NCBI RefSeq assembly: GCF_013426895.1
Contig: NZ_AP023176.1
Span: 1,984,001 to 2,048,000 of the forward strand
Length of the DNA stretch: 64,000 bases
DNA from: Paraburkholderia largidicola
GTDB lineage: Bacteria; Pseudomonadota; Gammaproteobacteria; Burkholderiales; Burkholderiaceae
Direction of reading: 5' to 3'
The translations under genes and the position numbers were made by a program. Below are positions 37,288 through 47,113 of this stretch, piece by piece; the first letter of the stretch is position 1; each line of letters starts with the position of its first letter. The notes beneath the pieces were generated by a model. That model made no database searches, was not told the origin of the DNA, and saw nothing but the letters and a program-made list of their open reading frames with translations.

Positions 37288-38396
37288 CGCGCTCCACCGA
37301 ACGCAGAGCCACGCGCACGCGTGTCCATGGCGTTGCGCAACGCGTCGCCCATGAAAGTCAGCAGCAGCAACGTCACGACGAGCGCCGCGAATGCCGACAC
37401 GGAAATCCACCATGCGTCGAGATTATTCTTTCCCTCCTGCAGCAATTCGCCGAGACTCGGCATCGGCGCCGGAACGCCAAGCCCCAGAAAGTCGAGGCTC
37501 GTCAGCGAGAGAATCGCTGCGCTCATGCGGAACGGGAGAAACGTGATGACGGGCGTGAGACTGTTCGGCAATACATGACGCCAGATGATCTGCCCATTCG
37601 ACAGGCCCATCGTGCGCGCTGCCCGCACGTAATCGAGAGAACGGTTGCGCAGAAACTCGGCTCGCACGTAATCCGATAGCACCAGCCAGCCGAACATCGA
37701 AAGCAGAATGAAGAGCAGCCACAGGCTCGGCTCGAAGATCGATGCAAAGATGATCAGCAGATACAGATCCGGCATCGAACTCCATATTTCGATCAGGCGC
37801 TGGCCGATCAGATCGACCTTGCCGCCATAAAAGCCCTGCACGGCTCCGACCAGCACGCCGAATGCCACACCCGACACAGTGAGCGCAAGCGCCATCAGCA
37901 CCGACAGGCGGAAGCCATAGAGAAGCCGGGACAATACATCGCGTCCATACTGGTCCGTGCCCAGCCAGTTGTCGCCATTGGGCGGCGCCGGGTAAGGACG
38001 CGTGGCGAAATAATCGATCGTGTCGTAGCGGTAATGATTCGGCGCATAGATCGCAAAGTTGCCGTTCGACTGAATGCGGCTGCGAATGAACGGATCAAGG
38101 TAATTCGCCCTGGTCGTGAAGTCACCGCCGAATAGCGTCTCCGGGTAATCCTTCGCAATCGGAAAGTAATAGTGGCCTTCGTAGCGCACGAGAAGCGGCC
38201 TGTCGTTTGCAACGACGTCGCTTAGCAGGCTCAGCGCGAACAGCGTCGAAAAGATCACCGCGCTCCCGAAACCGAGGCGCTGACTTCTGAAACGCCGCCA
38301 CACGCGCCGCCACGGCGACGGCGACACGGGCAGCGCGGCGACTGCGCTTCTAGCGCTCTGTGCGGTTGAACTGGATGCGGGGGTCGACAAGGACAT
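37284..38396 (-). CDS. yejE: Oligopeptide ABC transporter permease YejE
   Basis: 370-residue inner-membrane permease of the DppC/OppC type with an N-terminal transmembrane helix, a periplasmic insertion (residues about 60-140), then the five-helix core. The EAA-type coupling loop lies around RAARTMGLSNGQIIWRHVLP. The gene overlaps yejB by 47 bp at its start and yejF by 4 bp at its end. The long periplasmic loop with ALLVRY-like sequence is usual for YejE. Confidence 0.92.
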   Translation of the reverse strand: MSLSTPASSSTAQSARSAVAALPVSPSPWRRVWRRFRSQRLGFGSAVIFSTLFALSLLSDVVANDRPLLVRYEGHYYFPIAKDYPETLFGGDFTTRANYLDPFIRSRIQSNGNFAIYAPNHYRYDTIDYFATRPYPAPPNGDNWLGTDQYGRDVLSRLLYGFRLSVLMALALTVSGVAFGVLVGAVQGFYGGKVDLIGQRLIEIWSSMPDLYLLIIFASIFEPSLWLLFILLSMFGWLVLSDYVRAEFLRNRSLDYVRAARTMGLSNGQIIWRHVLPNSLTPVITFLPFRMSAAILSLTSLDFLGLGVPAPMPSLGELLQEGKNNLDAWWISVSAFAALVVTLLLLTFMGDALRNAMDTRARGSAFGGAR

Positions 38397-39396
38397 AGCA
38401 CACGTCAGCGATGAGTTTGGTCAAGAGACCAATCAAGGTGAACAGGAATAGCGAGCCGAGCACGACGGGATAGTCGCGACGGATCACAGAGTCATAAGAA
38501 AGCTGGCCCATGCCGTCGAGCGAAAACAACGTCTCGATCAGCAGATTGCCGTTCAGGAACGCACCGACGAATGCCGCGGGCAAGCCCGTCAGCAGCGGAA
38601 TCGCAGCATTGCGCAACACGTGTCTGAACAGCACGTCGCGTTGCGGCACGCCTTTGGCTTTTGCAGTCAGCACGTATTGGCGGCCGATCTCTTCCAGAAA
38701 CGTGTTCTTGGTCAGGATCGTGACGACCGCAAAGTTGCCGACCACGGCGGCCGTCACCGGCAACACGATGTGCCACAGATAGTCGAGCACCTTGCCGATC
38801 GCGCTGAGATCGTCGAAGTCGTCGGAGGTCAGGCCGCGCATCGGAAACACCTGCCATAACGTGCCACCGCCGAACAGCATCAATAGCAGCACGCCGAACA
38901 CGAAGCCAGGAATCGCATAGCCCGCCAGCACGGCGACACTCGTGACGGTATCGAAACGCGACCCGTTGCGGACCGCCTTCGCGATGCCGAGCGGCACCGA
39001 CACGAGGTAAGTGAGTATCACCGTCCATAATCCGAGCGTGATCGAGACGGGCAGTTTCGAACGGATGACGCCCCACACGCTCTGGTGGTGATAGTAGGAC
39101 TGGCCGAGATCGAATGTCGCGTAGTCTTCGAGCATCGCGAAGTAGCGCGTGAGCGGCGGCTTGTCGAAGCCGAACTGCTTCTTGATCTGCTCCATCTGCT
39201 GCGGGTCCACGCCCTGACTGCCGTGATAGCCACCGCCTCCCGCGCCGCCTTCGCCGCCCGGGCGCGCGCCGTGGCGCAGTTGCGTCATGATCTGCTCGAC
39301 GGGGCCGCCCGGCACGAACTGCGTGACGACGAAAGTCAGCGTGACCACGCCGATGAGCGTCGGCACCATCAGGGCCAGGCGTTTCAGGATATACAT
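38350..39396 (-). CDS. yejB: Oligopeptide ABC transporter permease YejB
   Basis: About 348-residue DppB-like permease. It begins MYILKRLALMVPTLIGVVTL, carries a Gly/His-rich hydrophilic insert (residues about 43-65) and six predicted helices. The EAA loop is near TAKAKGVPQRDVLFRHVLRN, and it ends DPRIQFN as DppB-type permeases do. The ATG at 39396 is used here. A GTG two codons earlier has better spacing from GAGGAG and could be the true start. 17 bp downstream of yejA. Confidence 0.92.
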   Translation of the reverse strand: MYILKRLALMVPTLIGVVTLTFVVTQFVPGGPVEQIMTQLRHGARPGGEGGAGGGGYHGSQGVDPQQMEQIKKQFGFDKPPLTRYFAMLEDYATFDLGQSYYHHQSVWGVIRSKLPVSITLGLWTVILTYLVSVPLGIAKAVRNGSRFDTVTSVAVLAGYAIPGFVFGVLLLMLFGGGTLWQVFPMRGLTSDDFDDLSAIGKVLDYLWHIVLPVTAAVVGNFAVVTILTKNTFLEEIGRQYVLTAKAKGVPQRDVLFRHVLRNAAIPLLTGLPAAFVGAFLNGNLLIETLFSLDGMGQLSYDSVIRRDYPVVLGSLFLFTLIGLLTKLIADVCYVLVDPRIQFNRTER

Positions 39397-39412
39397 CAGC
39401 ACGGTCTGCTCC

Positions 39413-41293
39413 TCAATGCGCGTTCGCGGACGCAACGCTCGCAGCCGACGGCTTGCGATACCAATAGCTGATCACCCAGTCTTCCGCCTGATAGGTATAT
39501 GGCACGAGATCGGGAAAGCCGAGCGAAGTGCGGTACGCAATGCGCGAAGCGGGCGAATAGTACTCGGGGATCTGATAACAGCCGGCGATCAGCACGCGGT
39601 CGAGCGCATGCGTCGCCGTTTGCAGTTCCTCCAGCGATTTCGCCCGCAACACGGCGCGAATCAGCGCATCGACGACAGGCGAACGCACGCCGGGATAATT
39701 CTCCGATCCGCTTTGCGATGCCGACGCCGTGCCGAAGCGATGTTCCAGTTCGACGCCCGGAATCGTCACGGTCGGATAGATAAAGGTGGTCATGTCGAAC
39801 TCGAAGTTGTCGAGCCGCTTCTGATAGAGCGCGCTGTCGATCTCCCGCAAGCGCGCGTCGATGCCGAGCGTCTGCAGGTTGCGCATGAACGGCAGGATCA
39901 CGCGGTCCATGCCCGGCTGGTCGTCGATGATCTCGATGCTCATCGGCGTGCCGCTCGCGTCGCGCAACTGTCCATCGCGCACGTGCCATCCTGCTTCGGC
40001 AAGCAGGTCGCGCGCCTGTCTCAGGTTGTCGCGCAGCGTGTGCGGCGGCAGCGTGTCAGGTTGCTTCGGCATCGCTGCAAACACGCTCGCGGGCAATTGC
40101 GCACGGTAGGGTTCCAGCAATGCAAGCTCCTGCTCCGAAGGCAGGCCGCTTGCCGCAAAAGGACTGTCCTGGAAGTAGCTGTTCAGACGCCGGTACTGAC
40201 CGTAGAACATCATCCGGTTCATCCAGTCGTAATCGAACGCGTACGACAGCGCCTTGCGCACGCGCGCATCGCGAAACATCGGTTTGCGCGTGTTGAACAT
40301 CATGCCTTGCATCTGCGCGCCGTGATTCGAAAAGAGTTGACGCGTCAGCAAGCCATTGTCGAAGTTCTTGCCGATGTACTTGCGCGCCCATTGTGTCGAG
40401 CTGTACTCGACCTGCACATCGGTGTCGCCTGCCTTGAAGGATTCGAGCTGCGTGTAGTGATCGAGATAAAGCTTGAACGTGATGCGCTCGAAGCGGTACA
40501 TGCCGCGCCGCGAGGGCAGATCGGCGGCCCAGTACGCGGGGTTGCGCCGGTAAACGATCTGCTTGTCGTTCTTGCGTTGCTCGATCAGATACGGGCCGCT
40601 CGCAATGGGCGGTACGTTGGTCAACTGATCGAACGCAATGCGTTTGCCGTCGGCCTGTGCGGCCCATTTCGGCGAAAAGACAGGAATGTCGCCCGCGATC
40701 AGCGGCGCAGCGCGATCTGCGTGCCGAAAGTCGAAACGCACCCGCGAGGCATCGATCACGGTGGCGCTTTTAATCAGCGCAAACTGCGAATTGAATAGCG
40801 GCGATACGGCAGAACTGCTCAATGTATCGAACGAGTACTTGACGTCCGCTGCCGTCACCGCGTCGCCATTCGAAAAGCGCGCGCGCGGATCGATATGAAA
40901 TGTCGCGGACAATCCATCGGGCGCGACTTCCACGTCATCGGCAATCAACGGATATTCGGAGGCGAGTTCGTCCCAGCTACGCTGCATCAGCGTATCGAAC
41001 ATCAGATGCTGGATGTCGGGTGCGGGAGAACCGCGCACGAGAAACGGATTGAGCGAATCGTAACTTTGCGCTTCGTTGTAGTTCTGGAAATTGAGCGAGC
41101 CATTCGACGGCGCATCGGGATTCGCGTAGTCGAAATGCGTGAATTCGGCCGGGTATTTGGGCTCGTCGTATTGCGCGATCGATGGCTTCGACTGCGCGGG
41201 CATTGCATGAAGCGTCATGCAGGCCATGAGCGCAAGCGCGCATACGTGGCCGGCCGTCGCGCGGGAACGGAGATACGGGGTGAGTCTCATCAT
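39413..41293 (-). CDS. yejA: Oligopeptide-binding periplasmic protein YejA
   Basis: 626 residues from the ATG at 41293. A signal peptide of about 35 residues (CALALMACMTLHAMPAQS) leads into an extracellular solute-binding family 5 protein. YejA-like features are LNFQNYNEAQSYDSLNPFLVRG at the start, FHIDPRARFSNGDAVTAADVKYSFD and IASGPYLIEQ. The binding protein selects peptides for YejBEF. First gene of the operon; TonB lies about 120 bp upstream on the same strand, so the two operons may be read together. Confidence 0.93.
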   Translation of the reverse strand: MMRLTPYLRSRATAGHVCALALMACMTLHAMPAQSKPSIAQYDEPKYPAEFTHFDYANPDAPSNGSLNFQNYNEAQSYDSLNPFLVRGSPAPDIQHLMFDTLMQRSWDELASEYPLIADDVEVAPDGLSATFHIDPRARFSNGDAVTAADVKYSFDTLSSSAVSPLFNSQFALIKSATVIDASRVRFDFRHADRAAPLIAGDIPVFSPKWAAQADGKRIAFDQLTNVPPIASGPYLIEQRKNDKQIVYRRNPAYWAADLPSRRGMYRFERITFKLYLDHYTQLESFKAGDTDVQVEYSSTQWARKYIGKNFDNGLLTRQLFSNHGAQMQGMMFNTRKPMFRDARVRKALSYAFDYDWMNRMMFYGQYRRLNSYFQDSPFAASGLPSEQELALLEPYRAQLPASVFAAMPKQPDTLPPHTLRDNLRQARDLLAEAGWHVRDGQLRDASGTPMSIEIIDDQPGMDRVILPFMRNLQTLGIDARLREIDSALYQKRLDNFEFDMTTFIYPTVTIPGVELEHRFGTASASQSGSENYPGVRSPVVDALIRAVLRAKSLEELQTATHALDRVLIAGCYQIPEYYSPASRIAYRTSLGFPDLVPYTYQAEDWVISYWYRKPSAASVASANAH

Positions 41294-41412
41294 CAGCGTG
41301 GTTGAATACGCGCGCGGGCTCGTAACCCGCGCGCGCTGCATCGAACGGGCGCATCGGCAGCGGGTGGCTGCCTGTGCGCGTCGACTGTCTCTCAGGTCAT
41401 GCCCTTAATCTG

Positions 41413-42186
41413 TCAATCGTCGTCCGATGCCGTCGTCTTGAACGAAAACTCCACCTCGCCGACATACGGCTCCGCGTTCTTTTCGCACTTGTACGCACGG
41501 CCCGCAGCGACGACCGCCTCGTTGAAGACGGTCGTAGGCGGCGTGACGCGAACGATCTTCACATCGCCGACGCTGCCGTCCGCGTTGATTGACAGATGCG
41601 CCAGCACGTTCGCCGAGATGCCCTGCTCCAGCGCGCGACGCGGTATCTGCGGCTGCACCGACTGGCAATGCCCACGTCCATCGACCACACCATGCAGCGC
41701 GGGCGGCGCAACGGGCGCCGTCCCCGTAGCCGCCGTAGCGGGCGCGGGTGTCGCTGACGGCGGCGCCGTAGCGAGCGCGGGGGCATTCGCTGCCGGATTC
41801 GCTGCCGCTGGGATGTTCGCTTCCTTCGGTGCCGGGGACGGCTTCGCGGGGGGCGGCTTCGGCACCGGTTGCGGCTTCGGCTGCACCTGCTTCGGCACGG
41901 TCTTTTGCGGCTCGGGCGCGGGCGGCGGCTCGATCTTCTTCACTTCCGGCGACGGTGGCGGCGGAGGCGGAGCAATCTGCACGCGCATTTCTTTCGGCGC
42001 AGGCGGCGGGTCCTGCTGAAACTTCACGTGCGATAGCCCAACGACCAACAGCAGTTCGATCAGCAGCGCCGCGCCTATCGCGAGCCGCATCGGAATGCGA
42101 CCGTGATGCGATGGCGTCGACGATGCCCACAATGCGCCATTGAGCCGCCGTTGTGGTTCTTTCATGTCGATGGTGGGTGAACTCAT
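41413..42186 (-). CDS. tonB: TonB-family energy transducer
   Basis: 257 residues: short cytoplasmic N-terminus, one transmembrane anchor (residues about 34-52, LAIGAALLIELLLVVGLSH), a Pro/Ala/Lys-rich periplasmic spacer of about 90 residues and a C-terminal TonB domain (IPRRALEQGISANVLAHLSI, VRVTPPTTVFNEAVVAAGRAYKCE). It transmits proton-motive force to outer-membrane receptors. The gene overlaps exbD by 4 bp and sits in the order exbB-exbD-tonB, opposite a TonB-dependent receptor. Confidence 0.92.
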   Translation of the reverse strand: MSSPTIDMKEPQRRLNGALWASSTPSHHGRIPMRLAIGAALLIELLLVVGLSHVKFQQDPPPAPKEMRVQIAPPPPPPSPEVKKIEPPPAPEPQKTVPKQVQPKPQPVPKPPPAKPSPAPKEANIPAAANPAANAPALATAPPSATPAPATAATGTAPVAPPALHGVVDGRGHCQSVQPQIPRRALEQGISANVLAHLSINADGSVGDVKIVRVTPPTTVFNEAVVAAGRAYKCEKNAEPYVGEVEFSFKTTASDDD

Positions 42187-42602
42187 GTGGTTGGATTCGT
42201 GGCCAGCGCGACCGAACTGATGCCCGCCGCGCGCACCAGGTCCATCACCTTCACGATGTTCTTGTAGCTCGTTCCCTCATCGCCTGCGATCGCGACGTCC
42301 ACCTTCTTCGCGTCGTGCACGAGCCCTTCCAGACGTGCCGTCAGCTCGGTGGGCGTGACCTGTTTGGCGTCGAGATATAGTTCGTCGTTCTTCGTGACGC
42401 CGATCGACACTTTCACCGTCTGCTGCAACTGTTCGGCCGTGCTCGATTGCGGCAGGTCGAGCTTGATGCCCGCGCCCTGGATCATCTTCAACGTGGCGAG
42501 CATGAAGAAGACGAGCAGGAACATCATGATGTCGATCATCGGAATGATCTCGATGCGCGCCTTTTCTTCACCGCCCAGATAGTGGCTGCGATGGTTTCGC
42601 AT
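42183..42602 (-). CDS. exbD: Biopolymer transport protein ExbD
   Basis: 139 residues with a single transmembrane helix (PMIDIMMFLLVFFMLAT). It contains the proton-channel Asp (about residue 24), followed by a periplasmic domain. ExbD forms the Ton motor with ExbB and TonB. 32 bp after exbB, overlapping tonB by ATGA. Confidence 0.93.
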   Translation of the reverse strand: MRNHRSHYLGGEEKARIEIIPMIDIMMFLLVFFMLATLKMIQGAGIKLDLPQSSTAEQLQQTVKVSIGVTKNDELYLDAKQVTPTELTARLEGLVHDAKKVDVAIAGDEGTSYKNIVKVMDLVRAAGISSVALATNPTT

Positions 42603-42634
42603 GGTGCTTCTCCTTTACGGCAATAGCGGGCGCG

Positions 42635-43246
42635 TCATGCTGCGAAACGCGAAACGAGCAGCGACTTGATGAGGTCGAACTGGTTGACCGTCATGCGGAT
42701 GCGCTTGTTGAAATAGTTCAGGAAGATCACGCAGATGATCGCGATGGTCAGGCCGCAGGCCGTCGCCGTCAGCGCGTGACCGATGCCGCCCGTCACGCCG
42801 TTCGGATTGGCCGTGCCGCTCGTGCCGAGCACGTTGAACGACTCCACCATGCCGATGATCGTGCCCAGCAGACCGAGCAGCGGTCCCAGCGTCACGGCCG
42901 TATCGAGAATCCACAGATTGCGGTCGAGGCGCGGCAGCTGAAACATGATCGTCTCTTCGATCTCGCGTTCGACGACGGCTTCCGTCTTGCCCTTCGCCTT
43001 CATGGCCGTCTTCACGAGTTCGCCCTGCACCGTCGAGCGGTAGTGTTCGGCGACCTTCGCGGCGTCGTCCGGCTTGGCGGGATCGACGAGCTTCAGATCG
43101 TGTTCGAGCGTCTTGCCCGCCTGCACGGCGCGCGAGAAGAACATGAAGCGCTCGATGATGATGGCGATGCCGAGCAGGAAGATAAAGGCAAGAAGGGGAA
43201 TCAGACCCATCGACTGGATCGAGTAGGTAATGAGCGTATTCAGCAC
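42635..43246 (-). CDS. exbB: MotA/TolQ/ExbB proton channel protein ExbB
   Basis: 203 residues with three transmembrane helices (about 10-33, 103-130 and 150-175), a cytoplasmic loop and the conserved region TAVTLGPLLGLLGTIIGMVESF. The GTG start at 43246 is preceded by CGGAGT. First gene of the Ton operon, transcribed away from the receptor gene. Confidence 0.92.
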   Translation of the reverse strand: MLNTLITYSIQSMGLIPLLAFIFLLGIAIIIERFMFFSRAVQAGKTLEHDLKLVDPAKPDDAAKVAEHYRSTVQGELVKTAMKAKGKTEAVVEREIEETIMFQLPRLDRNLWILDTAVTLGPLLGLLGTIIGMVESFNVLGTSGTANPNGVTGGIGHALTATACGLTIAIICVIFLNYFNKRIRMTVNQFDLIKSLLVSRFAA

Positions 43247-44300
43247 TGCGGACTCCGGTTAGTACGATCGAACAGCCGTTGCATGACGGCATGGGTTTCA
43301 GTGGACCGGCGGCTTCGTGGGTCGCCGGGAAAAAAGGCGCGCCCTCCAATGCAAAGGCCGTACCAGGTGGCCGCATGCGAAGCGCGTGCGCGTGCGTCGA
43401 CACCCGCGCATCGACGCGCTGAAGCCCGCCTTTCAAGGCATTACCGAATTTCACCGATAAAACAACTCCGCCCGCCGCATGTCGATCTCGCGCGTGCGTA
43501 TAGCGCGTCAAATTAAATAGCAACACTGTGACTTAGACCTACGCACGCTTATTTTCACGGAGACAGGCGCGTTGTTTAGTTGCGCAATTGGTGCATGGCG
43601 GTTTTCCGTGTAAATAAACAGTGCATTTATCCAATTCGAATTAGACAAGTTATTTACATTTGCATTAATAGATCTGGAGACCTTATGTCGGCACTTGCGT
43701 GTCGTGCAAGGTTTCTTGTCCAGCAAGGGATTGAGTACGACATCCATGCAAACAAAGTTTGATGAGCATCGCTTTGTGCGCTAAAGCGGATGCCCCGATT
43801 TAGTCACTAAACAGATTTTAAGTCGAATGTAATGCTTCGCACCGATTTGAAAAACACGCCTTTAATTAGTGCTGTTTACGCACTGTAAACGGAAATAGAC
43901 GAATGGCTCTAAACGTCGTTTCCGGATGCTCACAATTCTTCCATTGTGTTACTCGCGCGAAAGTTTTTTTAATCATTTTTATAGACGTTTCGGATTCCCA
44001 TCTAACTTTGTTTTTTACCAGTTCAATCAATCCTTTGCGCGCGAATTAATTGGTGTCGAACGCCACGACACGCTTCTTTTCCCGCCGATGTGGCATGCGT
44101 TTCGCTTTCGGGAGCGCTCGCTTTGAACCAGAGCGCGCCCGACACGATCGGCAATGCGCTCTGGACGGGACGTGCGACATGGCGCCGTAACGCGTCAGCA
44201 GCGAGGACCTTGCTGAACCCGGTCGCACGACTGCACACAGCAACTCGCATGCGTGCAGATCGTTCAACAGAAGTCGTCTCAACGACAAGAAGGAGCGCAA
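43247..44300. other. 1.05-kb gene-free region between the Ton operon and the TonB-dependent receptor
   Basis: Divergent regulatory region, AT-rich from about 43500 to 44060. I see inverted repeats TGTAAATAA...TTATTTACA (43609-43658), with a 10-bp palindrome AATTCGAATT inside (43633-43642), and GTTTAC-gcact-GTAAAC (43874-43890). No consensus Fur box was found by eye. Reading frames at 43580 and 43926 lack support. Confidence 0.5.
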
Positions 44301-46979
44301 GTGAAACAGAAGAGACTGGTCTCGGCGATCAGGACAATCATAGGAGCCGAGCTGGTGCTGACGGCGGCATTCATCCCGCTCGCGCATGCACAGAGCCAAC
44401 CCGATAGCGCAGCCGCGCCGACTGCGGCCAGCGCACCGGCCGTCAGCAAACTCGACAAGGTCGAGATCACCGGGTCGTTGATCCGCACATCGGACAAGGT
44501 CGGCAACGTCGAAGTCCAGACCATCACGCCGAAGGAAATCCAGGCGAGTGGCTACACCACCGTGGCCGATTTCCTGCGCGGCACATCGGCGAACTCCGCG
44601 AGCAGCTGGTCGCAAAGCACGATGAACGGCACGGCGCCTGGCGGCGCGGGTATCGCGCTGCGCGGGCTGAGCGAGAAGTACACGCTGGTGCTGGTCGATG
44701 GGCAGCGCGTCGCCAATTACGCGCAGGCCGTGAACTTCACCGACACGTTTTTCGACTTGAATTCGATCCCGTTGAACATGGTCGATCACATCGAAATCGT
44801 GAAAACGGGTGCCGTTTCCGAGTACGGCTCCGACGCGATTGCGGGCGTGGTGAACATCATCACGAAGAAGAACTTCCAGGGCTTGCAGATCGACGGACAA
44901 CTGGGCAAGGCGCAGCATCCCGGCGATGGCCAGGGCAGCTTCAGCGTATTGGGCGGCTTCGGCGATCTCAACGCGGACCGCTTCAACGTGACGGCGGCGG
45001 CGAGCTACTACCGCGACAGCGGCTCGACGCTGGCCGATCGCGACATGACGAAGAACCAGGACTTCACGCAATATCCGGGCGGCCTCAAGGCGCCACTTGG
45101 TCCGAACCAGCAGTCCTACTGGGGCCTGCCTGACGGCTCGACGCAGGCACTCAGCCCGTGCCCGCCCGGCAGCAGCGCGGCGAACACGGCAGGCGCATCG
45201 TGCACGTACAACACGGCCGCCGCGACATCGCTGATTCCGTCGACGACGCGCCTGAATGCCAACGTGCGCGGCACGTTCAAGATCAACGACGAAACGCAGG
45301 CCTTCGCCGACTTCTGGGCGAGCCGCAACGAAACCGTGCAGCTGATGGGCCCGGCTTCGATTTCGTCGACCACCAACGTATTCAACCCCGCAACGGGCTC
45401 GGTCGCGCCGCTGCCGCGCACCGTCGCCGGCACGAATCCGTTCAACCCGTTCGGTGTCGACACGCCGATCAACCTCACGTTCCCGAACAACGTCGCGTCG
45501 GCCGATACGGTGTCGACGTTCTGGAAGGCATCGACGGGCGTCAAAGGCTCGTTCACGACGCAGAAGCTCGGCGACTGGGACTGGTCGGCGGAATACGGCC
45601 ACTCGCAGAGCACGGTCGATACGCACTACTCGAACTCGCTGAACGTGGCAGGCGTCGAGAACATTCTTGCGAACGGCGTCTACAACTTCGCGAATCCCGC
45701 TTCCACGCCGAATGGCCTGAACGGCGCGTTCATGGACGACTATCAGCAGGCAATCTCGAAGCTCGATAGCGTGACGGCGAAGACATCGACGGGCAATCTG
45801 TTCACGCTGCCGACGGGCAATGTCGGCTTCGGCATCGGCTCGGAATTCCGTCACGAAAGCTCGACGATCAATCCGCGCACGTTTGCATCGGAAGGCATCG
45901 CGGCGCCGGCGAACGTGCAGAGCGTGGACGGTTCGCGCAACGTCGCGGCCGTGTTCTACCAGGTCGAGATTCCGATCATCCGCAACCTCACGTTCACGCA
46001 GGCGGGTCGCTACGACCACTACAGCGACTTCGGCGGCGCGTTCTCGCCGAGCTTCGCGTTGCGCTTCCAGCCGGTGCAGATGTTCACGACGTACGCATCG
46101 TATAGCCGTGGCTTCCGCGCGCCGACGCTGGTGGAGAACTCGCAGGCCGCGTATCTCGCGCACCAGAACCTCGTCGACCCGAACGACCCGAGCGGCGTGC
46201 CGACCAAGCACTTCACGACCGAGCAGATCAACGGCAACCCCGATCTGCAGCCGGAGCATACGAAGAACTACAACATCGGCTTCCAGCTCTCGCCGGATAC
46301 GTCGACGGATATCGGCGCATCGTTCTACAAGATTCATATCGACGGCGTGATCGGCACCAACGATCCGAACGCGCTGCTTCAGCAGAACGATCCGTCCGTC
46401 GTCATACGCAATCCGGACGGCACGATCCGCTATGTCGCGCAGCAGTTCGTGAATCTCGGCTCGCTCGATACCGACGGCTTCGACATGAACTTCCGCAAGT
46501 CGGTCGGCACCAGGTACGGCACGTTCACGCTGTCGGGCGACTGGGCCTACGTGTGGCACTTCAAGCTGAACAGCCCGGGCAGCCCGACGCAGGACTTCGC
46601 GGGCAACAACCTCGCGCTGCTGCAGCCGTTCGGCGCGAGTAACCCGCGCTGGAAGGGCAACACGAGCCTGAGCTGGGATTACCAGAAGTTCACGACGACG
46701 CTGACGTGGCAGTACACGGGCCCGTACACGAATGCTGTCGCCGCGGAATTCGGCGATGGCGGCACGTTGTCGGTCGCATCGTATAGCCAGTTCAACCTGA
46801 TGGCCACGTATCGCGGCTTCAAGCACTGGACGATCTACGGCGGCATCACGAACCTGTTCGACAAGAAGCCGCCGTTCGACGTCGAGTGGCAAGCCGTGCC
46901 TGACATCACGGGTTATGACCAGTCGCTGTACACCGATCTCGGCCGCTTCTTCCAGGTCGGTGCGACGTACCGGTTCTGA
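44301..46979 (+). CDS. TonB-dependent outer-membrane receptor
   Basis: 892 residues from a GTG at 44301, preceded by AAGGAG. Signal peptide ends near AHAQ. The TonB-box/plug region includes VEITGSLIRTSDKVGNVEVQ, IALRGLSEKYTLVLVDGQR and GSDAIAGVVNIITKK. A 22-strand barrel follows, with YASYSRGFRAPTLVE and terminal VGATYRF ending in Phe, the outer-membrane targeting signal. The ITGSxI type of plug is common in receptors for peptides, carbohydrates or siderophores in Proteobacteria. With YejABEF and TonB/ExbBD next door, a peptide-like ligand is a reasonable inference. Confidence 0.93.
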   Translation: MKQKRLVSAIRTIIGAELVLTAAFIPLAHAQSQPDSAAAPTAASAPAVSKLDKVEITGSLIRTSDKVGNVEVQTITPKEIQASGYTTVADFLRGTSANSASSWSQSTMNGTAPGGAGIALRGLSEKYTLVLVDGQRVANYAQAVNFTDTFFDLNSIPLNMVDHIEIVKTGAVSEYGSDAIAGVVNIITKKNFQGLQIDGQLGKAQHPGDGQGSFSVLGGFGDLNADRFNVTAAASYYRDSGSTLADRDMTKNQDFTQYPGGLKAPLGPNQQSYWGLPDGSTQALSPCPPGSSAANTAGASCTYNTAAATSLIPSTTRLNANVRGTFKINDETQAFADFWASRNETVQLMGPASISSTTNVFNPATGSVAPLPRTVAGTNPFNPFGVDTPINLTFPNNVASADTVSTFWKASTGVKGSFTTQKLGDWDWSAEYGHSQSTVDTHYSNSLNVAGVENILANGVYNFANPASTPNGLNGAFMDDYQQAISKLDSVTAKTSTGNLFTLPTGNVGFGIGSEFRHESSTINPRTFASEGIAAPANVQSVDGSRNVAAVFYQVEIPIIRNLTFTQAGRYDHYSDFGGAFSPSFALRFQPVQMFTTYASYSRGFRAPTLVENSQAAYLAHQNLVDPNDPSGVPTKHFTTEQINGNPDLQPEHTKNYNIGFQLSPDTSTDIGASFYKIHIDGVIGTNDPNALLQQNDPSVVIRNPDGTIRYVAQQFVNLGSLDTDGFDMNFRKSVGTRYGTFTLSGDWAYVWHFKLNSPGSPTQDFAGNNLALLQPFGASNPRWKGNTSLSWDYQKFTTTLTWQYTGPYTNAVAAEFGDGGTLSVASYSQFNLMATYRGFKHWTIYGGITNLFDKKPPFDVEWQAVPDITGYDQSLYTDLGRFFQVGATYRF

Positions 46980-47017
46980 TTCACGCGTTATCGAATGTTC
47001 TAGCGTGTGATGAAGGA

Positions 47018-47037
47018 GTCTCCCGGCCGCGGGAGAC
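47018..47037 (+). terminator. Hairpin after the TonB-dependent receptor
   Basis: GTCTCCCG-gccg-CGGGAGAC, an 8-bp stem, followed by GTTGTTGTTG, 38 bp after the receptor stop. Confidence 0.5.
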
Positions 47038-47076
47038 GTTGTTGTTGCAATTCCACCCCTTGTTTTTGGGGCTTAC

Positions 47077-47107
47077 CGGCGGTGCGATGATTCGCACCGC
47101 CGCTTTT
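47077..47107 (+). terminator. Rho-independent terminator after the TonB-dependent receptor
   Basis: GGCGGTGCG-atgatt-CGCACCGCC followed by GCTTTTT: 9-bp GC-rich stem with a U-run. It ends just before the stop of the convergent GST gene. Confidence 0.85.
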
Positions 47108-47113
47108 TCGCTT

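Noticed and set aside
43580..44126. Small frames in the receptor promoter region
   Set aside because: They have poor starts and lie across inverted repeats in AT-rich sequence; no evidence for translation.
43247..44300. Search by eye for a Fur box near the TonB-dependent receptor
   Set aside because: No match close to the 19-bp consensus was found, so iron regulation is not claimed.
44046..46892. 948-codon open frame on the minus strand
   Set aside because: Antisense to the TonB-dependent receptor, which has full plug and barrel motifs; the long frame is a by-product of codon bias.
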